From: Zeimonas sp937903095
GTDB lineage: Bacteria; Pseudomonadota; Gammaproteobacteria; Burkholderiales; Burkholderiaceae_E
Length of the DNA stretch: 15,240 bases
NCBI GenBank assembly: GCA_937903095.1
Contig: CALCZN010000320.1
Span: forward strand, 1-15,240
Direction of reading: 5' to 3'
Shown: piece after piece, positions 8,330 to 14,574 of the stretch
Layout: every line of letters begins with the position of its first letter
Position numbering within the stretch: the stretch's first letter is position 1
The notes under the pieces: model-generated
The model's database searches: none
What the model saw: only the letters and a program-made list of their open reading frames with translations
What the model was told of the DNA's origin: nothing
Program-made: the position numbers and the translations under genes

Positions 8330-9457
8330 TCAGCTCCAGCGCCCGAGGCCTTCGAGCGCCTGCAACTGGATGCTGCGCGCGTGGTCGACGACGCGGCTTC
8401 GCCACTCGGGATCGGTCGGCGTGAAGCTCTCGCGGATCTCGGCGCGCATGCGCGTGATCCGTTCGGGGTCGTCGGGAACGTCGCCGAAGCGCAGCCAGCG
8501 GTCGGCGCGCAGTTGGTCGAACGAAGCCTTGATCGGGCCGGTGCCGAATTCGATGACGCCGCCGGTGATCTGCGCTGGCGCGATCATGTCTCGCACGCCG
8601 TAGAAGACGAGGCCGTTGTACGGCGGGCGCTGGCCGCCCTCGAAGCCCACCTCGTTCTCGATGCGCTCGCGCCCCCACCAATGGCAGGCGCGGTTCCAGT
8701 CGGGGCCGCCGCGGTCGTTGAAACACAGGAAGAACGGCTCGCCCGGCTGGCCGAGGCCGGTGTGCCAGTCGATGAAGGCGAGGCGCTGCACGGCGGGCAA
8801 CTCGTCGGCCACGATCCGCCGCAGCGCGAGGTGCGACCATTCGGGCGCGCGGCCGCCGTAGTTCAGCCCGGTGGGGTCGTCGAACTGACCTTTCATGCTC
8901 GAGTCGAGCCAGGCCTTCTGCCCATTCTGCGCGATCCAGTCTTCGATGGCACTGTCGGTCTGCGCCCGCGTTTCGGGGGTCCAGTGACGCGGGCAGAGGA
9001 CGTCGTGCAGCTCGAGGTACGCCGGGTTCGCCGGCAGCCGGCCGGAGAAGTCGACGAAGTTGCGGTTCAGATCGACGTTGTGTTCGGTGGTGCGCGTGCC
9101 GTGCGCGAAGCCGTAGGGGTTGAGCGCGTGGACGAGTACGACGCGCGTGTCGGCAGGCAGTTCGCCGAGCGCACCGGTACGGATCAGCGCCACCTGTGCG
9201 GCAGAACCGGCGTGGCCTTCGCCGCCGTGCGTGCCGGAGATGACGAGCAGTGCGCGCGTGGCCGTGCGCGGCCCGAAACTCGCGACTTCGATCGCGAGGC
9301 TGCCGCCGTCGGGTCCGGTGGCTTCCGGATGCACGTGGCTGGTGACGACGGCGCCGGCCTCGGCCGCGACCAGTTGCAGCTTCGCGCGCGCGGCGGCGTA
9401 GCTGGCTGCATAGCAGTCGAGGTTCGCGGTCCGATTTCGGTGAGCACCGCTTGACAT
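8330..9457 (-). CDS. DUF2817 / M14-like zinc amidohydrolase
   Basis: Predicted cytoplasmic zinc-dependent hydrolase of peptide or amide bonds, 375 residues, without signal peptide. The carboxypeptidase A (M14) catalytic set is readable: zinc ligands H77 and E80 in GTHGGEGHAGSA, substrate-binding NPYGF (113-117) and VDLNRNF (128-134, N131/R132), third zinc ligand H232 in FIDWHTGLG, and catalytic glutamate E303 in GGVIEFGTGP. The N-terminal run (YAASYAAARAKLQ) and the overall length fit the DUF2817 family, whose substrates are largely unassigned. The start is supported by GGAG, 7 bases before the ATG at 9457. It is the first gene of a two-gene minus-strand unit divergent from a GntR regulator, so it is probably induced by its substrate. 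An N-acyl amino acid or similar amide would fit the nearby CoA ligase, but this is inference. Confidence 0.9.
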   Translation of the reverse strand: MSSGAHRNRTANLDCYAASYAAARAKLQLVAAEAGAVVTSHVHPEATGPDGGSLAIEVASFGPRTATRALLVISGTHGGEGHAGSAAQVALIRTGALGELPADTRVVLVHALNPYGFAHGTRTTEHNVDLNRNFVDFSGRLPANPAYLELHDVLCPRHWTPETRAQTDSAIEDWIAQNGQKAWLDSSMKGQFDDPTGLNYGGRAPEWSHLALRRIVADELPAVQRLAFIDWHTGLGQPGEPFFLCFNDRGGPDWNRACHWWGRERIENEVGFEGGQRPPYNGLVFYGVRDMIAPAQITGGVIEFGTGPIKASFDQLRADRWLRFGDVPDDPERITRMRAEIRESFTPTDPEWRSRVVDHARSIQLQALEGLGRWS

Positions 9458-9478
9458 GTTAAATCTCCGCTGTAATCT
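9451..9478 (+). promoter_or_regulatory. Candidate promoter for GntR regulator gene
   Basis: A consensus -35 box TTGACA (9451-9456), a 16-base spacer and a weak -10 box TAATCT (9473-9478) point toward the regulator gene. The -35 box overlaps the start codon of the divergent M14-like gene. The left operator arm covers the spacer and -10 box, so a bound repressor would block it. The -10 box matches the consensus at only three positions, so this is tentative. Confidence 0.35.
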
Positions 9479-9522
9479 CTTCTTTGCGTCGGTCGGGTTG
9501 CCCGATTACAGCAGGTTTTAAC
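9458..9522. promoter_or_regulatory. Candidate GntR operator: long inverted repeat
   Basis: The divergent intergenic region holds a perfect 9-bp inverted repeat, GCTGTAATC at 9469-9477 and GATTACAGC at 9504-9512, separated by 26 bases. Both arms extend outward: GTTAAA at 9458-9463 mirrors TTTAAC at 9517-9522, with 5 and 4 unmatched bases between. The result is a nearly symmetric 65-base element filling most of the 89 bases between the two start codons. Its place next to the GntR gene makes it the likely binding site for autoregulation and for control of the M14-VOC unit. Two separated arms could mean two regulator dimers and a DNA loop. Confidence 0.6.
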
Positions 9523-9546
9523 CCAATCTAGCATGTCTCCGATGCC

Positions 9547-10323
9547 ATGCAAACCGCCAAAACAACGTCGATCCTGCCTGCACCGCAAGAACCGGAACGG
9601 GCACGGCCGCGCCGCCAGAGCGACGATGCCTTCGAGGCGCTGCGCCAGGCCATCCTGCGCTGCGAGATCGTTCCCGGGGCACTGGTCTCGGAGTCCGATC
9701 TCGCTACGCGCTTCAGCTTGCGTCGCGCGGCCACGCGCGTGGCGCTCGAGCGATTGTCGATGATCGGGCTGCTGCGTCCGCTGCCGCGCCGCGGCTACGT
9801 CGTCAAGCCGATCACGCTGCGCGACGTGAACGATCTCTTCCAGGTGCGCGCGATCATCGAGACGGGCGCCGTGCGGCTCGCCGCGGGACGCGTCGACGAA
9901 GCCGGGCTGCGCCGCCTCGACCGCATCGGCACCGCCGGATACCGCCCCGGCGATCGTACGAGCGAGGCGGCGTTCCTGCACGCAAACAGTGAGTTCCACA
10001 TCATGGTCGCGTCGGCCTCGGGCAACGACCGCCTCGTGGCGATGGTCGCGCAGGTGCTCGCCGAGATGGAGCGGCTGTTCCATTTCGGGCTTTCGCGTCG
10101 CGATCGCAGCCGGGAGATGCAGCAGGAGCACCAGGCGCTGATCGACGCGCTGGCGCGCGGCGACGCCGACGCTGCCGAGCGGATGGTGCGCGAGGAGCTC
10201 TCGTCGTCGAAGGCGATGGTGCTCGATGCGCTGATCTCGAGCGAGTCGCTGCTCGACATCAGCATCTCGCACGTCGAGTCGCCCGGCACAGCCGAATCTC
10301 GCCGCACCAGGTCGCATCCGTGA
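9547..10323 (+). CDS. GntR-family transcriptional regulator, FCD subfamily
   Basis: DNA-binding regulator of 258 residues. An N-terminal winged helix (about 26-88: FEALRQAIL, GALVSESDLATRF, ALERLSMIGLLRPLPRRGYVV) is followed by an all-helical FCD effector domain (about 93-225), as in regulators of organic-acid catabolism. Typical FCD proteins bind a metal with one Asp and three His. Here the first ligand position is N147 (in NSEFH), H151 and H195 are kept, and the last position is E217, so the usual site seems altered. No clear ribosome binding site precedes the ATG at 9547. Another ATG at 9533 is out of frame. The gene is divergent from the M14-like gene and heads the plus-strand cluster, 42 bases before the thioesterase gene. 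It most likely represses both units until a pathway metabolite binds, which is inference from position. Confidence 0.93.
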   Translation: MQTAKTTSILPAPQEPERARPRRQSDDAFEALRQAILRCEIVPGALVSESDLATRFSLRRAATRVALERLSMIGLLRPLPRRGYVVKPITLRDVNDLFQVRAIIETGAVRLAAGRVDEAGLRRLDRIGTAGYRPGDRTSEAAFLHANSEFHIMVASASGNDRLVAMVAQVLAEMERLFHFGLSRRDRSREMQQEHQALIDALARGDADAAERMVREELSSSKAMVLDALISSESLLDISISHVESPGTAESRRTRSHP

Positions 10324-10365
10324 CCGCGTGTGCAGTTGCCTAGAAACCGTTTCCGAGACCACAGG

Positions 10366-10785
10366 ATGACTGCCGAATTCACGCTCGACACCCTCGATGC
10401 CTGGATGAAGGGTTCGCCCTTCATCGCGTTCATGAACCTCGAACTCGTCTCGGCCGATCCCACCGAGGGACGCCTGTCGATGAAGATGCCGATGCGCGCG
10501 GAGTTCGAGCGCGGCGCCGGAAGCGGCCAGTTCCACGGCGGGCCGATCGCCGCGCTGATCGACACGGTGGGCGACTTCGCCGTGGCCTTCGTCGTCAAGG
10601 GCGGCGTGCCGACGATCAACTTCCGTGTCGACTACCTGCGTCCGTCCACGGGAGCCTTCCTCGTCGCATCGGCGTCGGTGCGCCGCGTCGGGCGCATGAT
10701 CGGCGTGGTGGATATCGACGTCTTCGACGAACAGAACCGCCTCACCGCGGTGGGCCGCGGCTGCTACGGCGCGCAGCCAGGCTGA
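10366..10785 (+). CDS. PaaI-type hotdog-fold acyl-CoA thioesterase
   Basis: Small cytoplasmic thioesterase, 139 residues, the usual length for single-hotdog enzymes that cleave acyl-CoA to acid and CoA. The diagnostic motif is GQFHGGPIAALIDTVGD, with H57-G58-G59 and the likely catalytic D66 nine residues later, the spacing of PaaI-like enzymes. The later segment TINFRVDYLRPSTGAF is the usual second strand block. The start at the ATG at 10366 removes an unconserved 12-residue extension that a GTG at 10330 would give. The stop is three bases before the CoA ligase start, so the two are probably translated together: one makes CoA thioesters and the other breaks them, perhaps to rescue CoA from dead-end products. 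The substrate is unknown. Confidence 0.88.
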   Translation: MTAEFTLDTLDAWMKGSPFIAFMNLELVSADPTEGRLSMKMPMRAEFERGAGSGQFHGGPIAALIDTVGDFAVAFVVKGGVPTINFRVDYLRPSTGAFLVASASVRRVGRMIGVVDIDVFDEQNRLTAVGRGCYGAQPG

Positions 10786-10788
10786 AGC

Positions 10789-12282
10789 ATGCCGATGTTC
10801 CCGAACCTGGGGGAGATCGTCCCGCGCGAAGTGCCGGGCGAGGTGGCCTGGCTCACCGAGGTCGCGGCCGACGGTGCCGAGCGCACGCTCGATTTCGCAC
10901 AGCTGCACGCGCAGGCCGATGCGGTCGCGCGGGGACTGCTCGCGCGCGGGCTCGCACGCGGCGAGCGCGTCGCGTTGATGGCGGGCAACAGCGCGCGCTA
11001 CCTCGTCGCCTTTCTCGGCATCCTGCGCGCGGGCCTCGTCGCCGTGCCGGTCAACTCACGGCTGCCGGCAGCGACGCTCGATCATATCCACCGCGACGCG
11101 CAGATCCGCCTCACGCTGGCCGATGCCGCGACGCTGCCTGCGCTCGAAGGCCGCTGCGCGCTGCCGATGGACGACGACGAGGCGTGGAACGACATGCTCG
11201 ATCCGGGCCCGTTCGACAGTCCGGCGATGCGCCCCGAGGACTTCGCGCTGATCCTCTACACCTCGGGTTCCACCGGGCGGCCCAAGGGTGTGCCGCTCAC
11301 GCACGGCGGCTACACGTGGGCAGCCGACCTCCTCGTCGCCTCGGGTCCGCCGATGGCCAGCAAGCGCGTACTGGTGGCCGCGCCGCTCTTTCACATGAAC
11401 GGGTTGCTGATGAGCCTGCTCACGTCGCGCTCGGGCGGCTCGGTGGTTCTGCTGCAGCGTTTCAACGCCGCGCAATATCTGCAGGCGGCGGCGCGCCATC
11501 GCTGCCACGTGCTCACGTCGGTGCCGACGATGCTCGCGCTCGTCGCGCGCGAGACGGCGCTGATCGACACGCTCGACCTCGGCTGCGTGGAGACCGTCGT
11601 CACCGGTTCGGCGCCATCGAGCGAGGCGCTCTTCGAACGCATCGCGCGCATCTTCCCGAACGCGCGCGTGATGAACTCCTACGGCACCACCGAGTCGAGC
11701 CCGGTGTGCTTCGGCGCCCACCCGGACGGCCTGCCGCGGCCGGTACTGTCGGTGGGCTATCCGATGCGCGAGGCCGAGTACGCGCTCGTCGGCGGCCCGG
11801 ACGCGGACCAGGGCGTGCTGCACCTGCGCAGCCGCGCCGTGATGCCCGGCTACCTGAACCTGCCCGAGGAGACCGCCAAACGCATGCACGACGGCTGGTA
11901 CGACACCGGCGACGTGATGCGCCGCGACGCCGACGGCTTCTTCTATTTCGTCGGCCGCGCCGACGACATGTTCGTCTGCGGCGGCGAGAACGTTTACCCG
12001 GGTGAGGTCGAGAAGCTGCTCGAGACGCACCCGGCGATCGCGCAGGCAGCGGTGGTTCCGCTGCCCGACGAGATCAAGGGCCAGTTGCCCGTCGCCTTCA
12101 TCGTCGTACGCCCGGGGCACGACGTGACCGGCGACGAAGTCAGGCAATACGCGCTCGACCACGCGCCGGCCTACCAGCATCCGCGCTTCGTCGAGTTCAT
12201 CGCCGAGATGCCGCTGACCGGCCCCAACAAGATCGATCGCAGGCAACTCGTCGAGCGCGCCACACGCGAATTCCGCCGATGA
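10789..12282 (+). CDS. AMP-forming acyl-CoA synthetase (carboxylate-CoA ligase)
   Basis: Activates a carboxylic acid with ATP and CoA to an acyl-CoA plus AMP and pyrophosphate. The 497 residues carry the full adenylate-forming motif set: phosphate loop YTSGSTGRPKG (157-167), SYGTTES (the A5 region), YDTGD with the ribose-binding Asp, the hinge region GRADDMFVCGGENVYPGEVE, and the C-terminal catalytic lysine K481 in GPNKIDR. All key residues are intact. The length and motifs fit the medium/long-chain or aromatic acyl-CoA ligases of catabolic clusters, and the acid cannot be read from the sequence. There is no good ribosome binding site because the start is three bases after the thioesterase stop, so coupling is likely. 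Together with the downstream reductase and transporter it suggests degradation of an imported acid through CoA intermediates. Confidence 0.95.
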   Translation: MPMFPNLGEIVPREVPGEVAWLTEVAADGAERTLDFAQLHAQADAVARGLLARGLARGERVALMAGNSARYLVAFLGILRAGLVAVPVNSRLPAATLDHIHRDAQIRLTLADAATLPALEGRCALPMDDDEAWNDMLDPGPFDSPAMRPEDFALILYTSGSTGRPKGVPLTHGGYTWAADLLVASGPPMASKRVLVAAPLFHMNGLLMSLLTSRSGGSVVLLQRFNAAQYLQAAARHRCHVLTSVPTMLALVARETALIDTLDLGCVETVVTGSAPSSEALFERIARIFPNARVMNSYGTTESSPVCFGAHPDGLPRPVLSVGYPMREAEYALVGGPDADQGVLHLRSRAVMPGYLNLPEETAKRMHDGWYDTGDVMRRDADGFFYFVGRADDMFVCGGENVYPGEVEKLLETHPAIAQAAVVPLPDEIKGQLPVAFIVVRPGHDVTGDEVRQYALDHAPAYQHPRFVEFIAEMPLTGPNKIDRRQLVERATREFRR

Positions 12283-12325
12283 ACGTCCGGCGCACGCCGC
12301 GTTCGCAACCGAGGAGAAGAAAACG

Positions 12326-13333
12326 ATGAGAGCACAAGTCATTCGCGGCCACGGCGCCATCGAAGGCATCGTCTTCGAGGCGAACTGGCCCGATCCGCAA
12401 CCCGGGCCCGACGAGGTCGTGCTGCGCGTGGGCGCGTGCACGCTGAACTACCATGACCTCTTCACGCTGCGCGGCATGCCCGGCATCAAGCTCAACATGC
12501 CGCTGATCATGGGAATCGACGTCGCCGGCGACGTGCTGTCGGTCGGCAGCGCGGTGCAGGGCTGGAAGGCCGGCGACCGTGTGATGGTCGATCCGGTCAA
12601 CCGCAAGATCGGCAAGCTGCTGGGCGAGGCGATGAACGGCGGGCTCGCCGAGCAGGTGAAGGTCGACGCTTCGCAGCTGATCGCGTTGCCCGACGACGTG
12701 AGTCACGAAGCCGCAGCCACGTTGCCCGTCGCCTATGGCACCGCGTACCGGATGATGGTCACGCGAGGGAAGATTGCCGCCGGCGAGAAGGTGCTGATTC
12801 TCGGTGCTTCGGGAGGCGTGGGGACCTGCTGCGTGCAACTGGCCAAGCTCGCCGGCGCGCACGTGATCGTCGCCGCATCGAGCGAGGAGAAGCTCGCGCG
12901 GCTGAAGGAACTCGGCGCCGACGACGGCATCGACTACGTCGCCGGCGACTTCATGCGCGAGGTGCACAAGCGCTACGGCAAGCCGAGCTTCCCGGTCGGC
13001 GGCGGCGGCGTCGACGTCGTCGTGAACTTCACCGGCGGCGACACCTGGGTGCCGTCGCTGCGCTGCCTGCGCCACGACGGGCGGCTGCTCACCTGCGGCG
13101 CCACGGCCGGCTACGACCCGAAGGAGGACATCCGATTCATCTGGTCGTTCGAGCTGAACATCGTCGGTTCGAACGGCTGGCTGCCCGAAGACCTGCACAG
13201 CCTGCTCGATCTCGTGCGCAGCGGTCAACTCGTGCCCGTCATCGACCGGCGTCTGCCGCTCGAGGACACTCGCGAAGCCTTCCGGCTGCTGCAGGAGCGG
13301 CAGGTGTTCGGCAAGGTGGCCGTGATTCCCTGA
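12326..13333 (+). CDS. Zinc-free medium-chain dehydrogenase/reductase (quinone-oxidoreductase-like)
   Basis: NAD(P)(H)-dependent oxidoreductase of 335 residues. The N-terminal GroES-like domain has ACTLNYHDLF (37-46) where zinc alcohol dehydrogenases keep their catalytic ligands, and GIDVAG (63-68) replaces the usual GHE motif. The four-cysteine structural zinc loop is also absent, with DPVNRKIGKLLGEAMNGG in that place. The Rossmann domain follows, with GASGGVG at 160-166. This pattern fits quinone-oxidoreductase or enoyl reductase-like members rather than alcohol dehydrogenases, so reduction of a double bond in a pathway intermediate is plausible but unproven. The start is clear: GAGGAG at 12311-12316, 9 bases before the ATG. 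A 43-base gap separates it from the CoA ligase, and the binding-protein gene follows after 82 bases. C38 is retained, so a minority zinc-binding role is not fully excluded. Confidence 0.92.
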   Translation: MRAQVIRGHGAIEGIVFEANWPDPQPGPDEVVLRVGACTLNYHDLFTLRGMPGIKLNMPLIMGIDVAGDVLSVGSAVQGWKAGDRVMVDPVNRKIGKLLGEAMNGGLAEQVKVDASQLIALPDDVSHEAAATLPVAYGTAYRMMVTRGKIAAGEKVLILGASGGVGTCCVQLAKLAGAHVIVAASSEEKLARLKELGADDGIDYVAGDFMREVHKRYGKPSFPVGGGGVDVVVNFTGGDTWVPSLRCLRHDGRLLTCGATAGYDPKEDIRFIWSFELNIVGSNGWLPEDLHSLLDLVRSGQLVPVIDRRLPLEDTREAFRLLQERQVFGKVAVIP

Positions 13334-13415
13334 TCCCGCATCCGCAATGCGTCGCGTTCGCCGCCGGCAGCGCTTCGCCGATCGTCCCGCTGTCTCGTCC
13401 ACGAGGAGGACCTCG

Positions 13416-14534
13416 ATGAAATCCGCACTGATTGCGACGCTTGCCGCCGGCACCCTGCTCGCCGCGGCCGCCCCCGCCTCGGCCCAGTCCGGGGAAATCA
13501 AGTTCGCCTGCTATGCGCCGATGACCGGGCAGCTCGCCATCTTCGGGCGCAGCATGCAGAACGGCTTCGACCTGGCGATCGACGACTTCGCCAAGCGCCC
13601 CGAGTCGAAGGGGATCAAGTTCGTGATCCGCTGCGAGGACGACCAGGGCCGCGCCGACGACGGCATCAACCTCGCGCGCAAGTTCATCGAGGACCCGTCG
13701 ATGAAGGCCGCGATCGGCAGCTGGTCGTCGACGGTGACGCTGGCAGCCGGTCCGATCTACAACGAGGCGAAGATGGTCAGCATCACGCCGATCTCTACGC
13801 ACCCCGACGTGACGAAGATCGGGCCGTACGTCTTCCGCCAGAGTCTTACGCAGGCATTCGAAGGGCAGTTCAACAGCCGCTACCTGCAGAAGCTCGGCGT
13901 GAAGACGCTCGCGATGATCAACATCCCGAACGATTACGGCAAGGCCAACATGCACTTCACGAAGGCCGAGTTCGAGAAGCTCGGCGGCCAGGTCGTCTTC
14001 GAGGAGTTCGTGCGGCCCGATGCGCAGGACTTCCGCCAGACGCTGCAGAAGGCGCTGCGCAGCAAGCCCGATTCGCTGTACTTCGGCGGCTTCGCCCCGC
14101 AGGCGGCGCTGATCCTGAAGCAGCTGATGCAGATGGGCAACAAGACGCCGATCTACCTGTCGGCGGCCAACGACTCGCCCGATCTCGTGCGGCTCGCCGG
14201 GGTCGATGCGGTGGAGGGCGTGCACCTGCCGGTCATGTTCAATCCGGTGACAGGGCCGAAGATGGCCGACTTCTTCAAGCGCTACGAGGCGCGCTTCGGG
14301 GCGCCGCCCGACCCCTTCGCCGGCAACGCCTACCTCACGGGTTCGATGATGATGGCGATCGCCGCGAAGCAGTATCCCGACGTGACGCGCGAATCGATCC
14401 GCCGCGGGCTCGACGAGATCCGCGTGTTCGACGGCATCTTCGGGCCGATCCAGTACGACCCCGACACGCGCGAGTGGCAGTTCAAGTTCTACGACGGCGT
14501 GTTCGAAGGCGGCAAGATCCGGATCGTCGACTGA
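13416..14534 (+). CDS. Periplasmic branched-chain-amino-acid-type ABC transporter binding protein
   Basis: Captures the substrate in the periplasm and hands it to the LivH-type permease next door. The 372-residue precursor has a Sec signal peptide (MK, then a hydrophobic core) with cleavage predicted after ASA at residue 23. The mature part is a type I periplasmic-binding fold: YAPMTGQLAIFGRSMQNGFDLAIDD, then the EDDQG strand, IGSWSSTVTLAAGPI, and NDYGKANMHF at the lobe hinge. The family (LivJ/LivK-like) binds amino acids, aromatic acids, amides or ureas, so the ligand is open. The start is decided by a strong GAGGAGGA at 13403-13410, five bases before the ATG. An upstream reading of the frame from 13347 lacks both this site and the signal peptide position. 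The mature protein has only two cysteines, C32 and C73, on strands expected to be neighbours. Confidence 0.95.
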   Translation: MKSALIATLAAGTLLAAAAPASAQSGEIKFACYAPMTGQLAIFGRSMQNGFDLAIDDFAKRPESKGIKFVIRCEDDQGRADDGINLARKFIEDPSMKAAIGSWSSTVTLAAGPIYNEAKMVSITPISTHPDVTKIGPYVFRQSLTQAFEGQFNSRYLQKLGVKTLAMINIPNDYGKANMHFTKAEFEKLGGQVVFEEFVRPDAQDFRQTLQKALRSKPDSLYFGGFAPQAALILKQLMQMGNKTPIYLSAANDSPDLVRLAGVDAVEGVHLPVMFNPVTGPKMADFFKRYEARFGAPPDPFAGNAYLTGSMMMAIAAKQYPDVTRESIRRGLDEIRVFDGIFGPIQYDPDTREWQFKFYDGVFEGGKIRIVD

Positions 14535-14542
14535 AGACGAAA

Positions 14543-14562
14543 CCGCGCGGAGTTTCGCGCGG
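14543..14562 (+). other. Hairpin between binding-protein and permease genes
   Basis: CCGCGCG, the loop GAGTTT and CGCGCGG form a perfect 7-bp all-GC stem 8 bases after the binding-protein stop codon and 12 bases before the permease start. No T-run follows, so full termination is unlikely. Stem-loops at this place in transport operons are known to stabilise the upstream message and keep the binding protein more abundant than the membrane parts. Confidence 0.6.
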
Positions 14563-14574
14563 CGTCCACCCCCG

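Noticed and set aside
7595..9454. 619-codon plus-strand open frame opposite the VOC and M14-like genes
   Set aside because: It is the antisense of two genes with clear family motifs and good ribosome binding sites. Its translation has no recognisable motif.
10343..10353. Palindrome GAAAC-C-GTTTC before the thioesterase start as a second operator
   Set aside because: It is short, differs from the GCTGTAATC arms of the divergent region and has no second copy. Chance is likely.
10330..10365. GTG start for the thioesterase at 10330
   Set aside because: It adds an unconserved 12-residue extension. The ATG at 10366 gives the normal family length.
9184..10908. 574-codon minus-strand open frame across the divergent intergenic region and the GntR gene
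   Set aside because: It runs antisense through a well-supported regulator and thioesterase and across the operator. It shows low-complexity antisense composition and no domain.
12326..13333. Annotation as a zinc alcohol dehydrogenase
   Set aside because: The GHE motif and the four-cysteine structural zinc loop are both absent, so a zinc-free reductase-type member fits better.
13347..13415. Upstream start for the binding-protein gene
   Set aside because: It adds 23 Arg-rich residues in front of a standard signal peptide and ignores the strong GAGGAGGA site before 13416.
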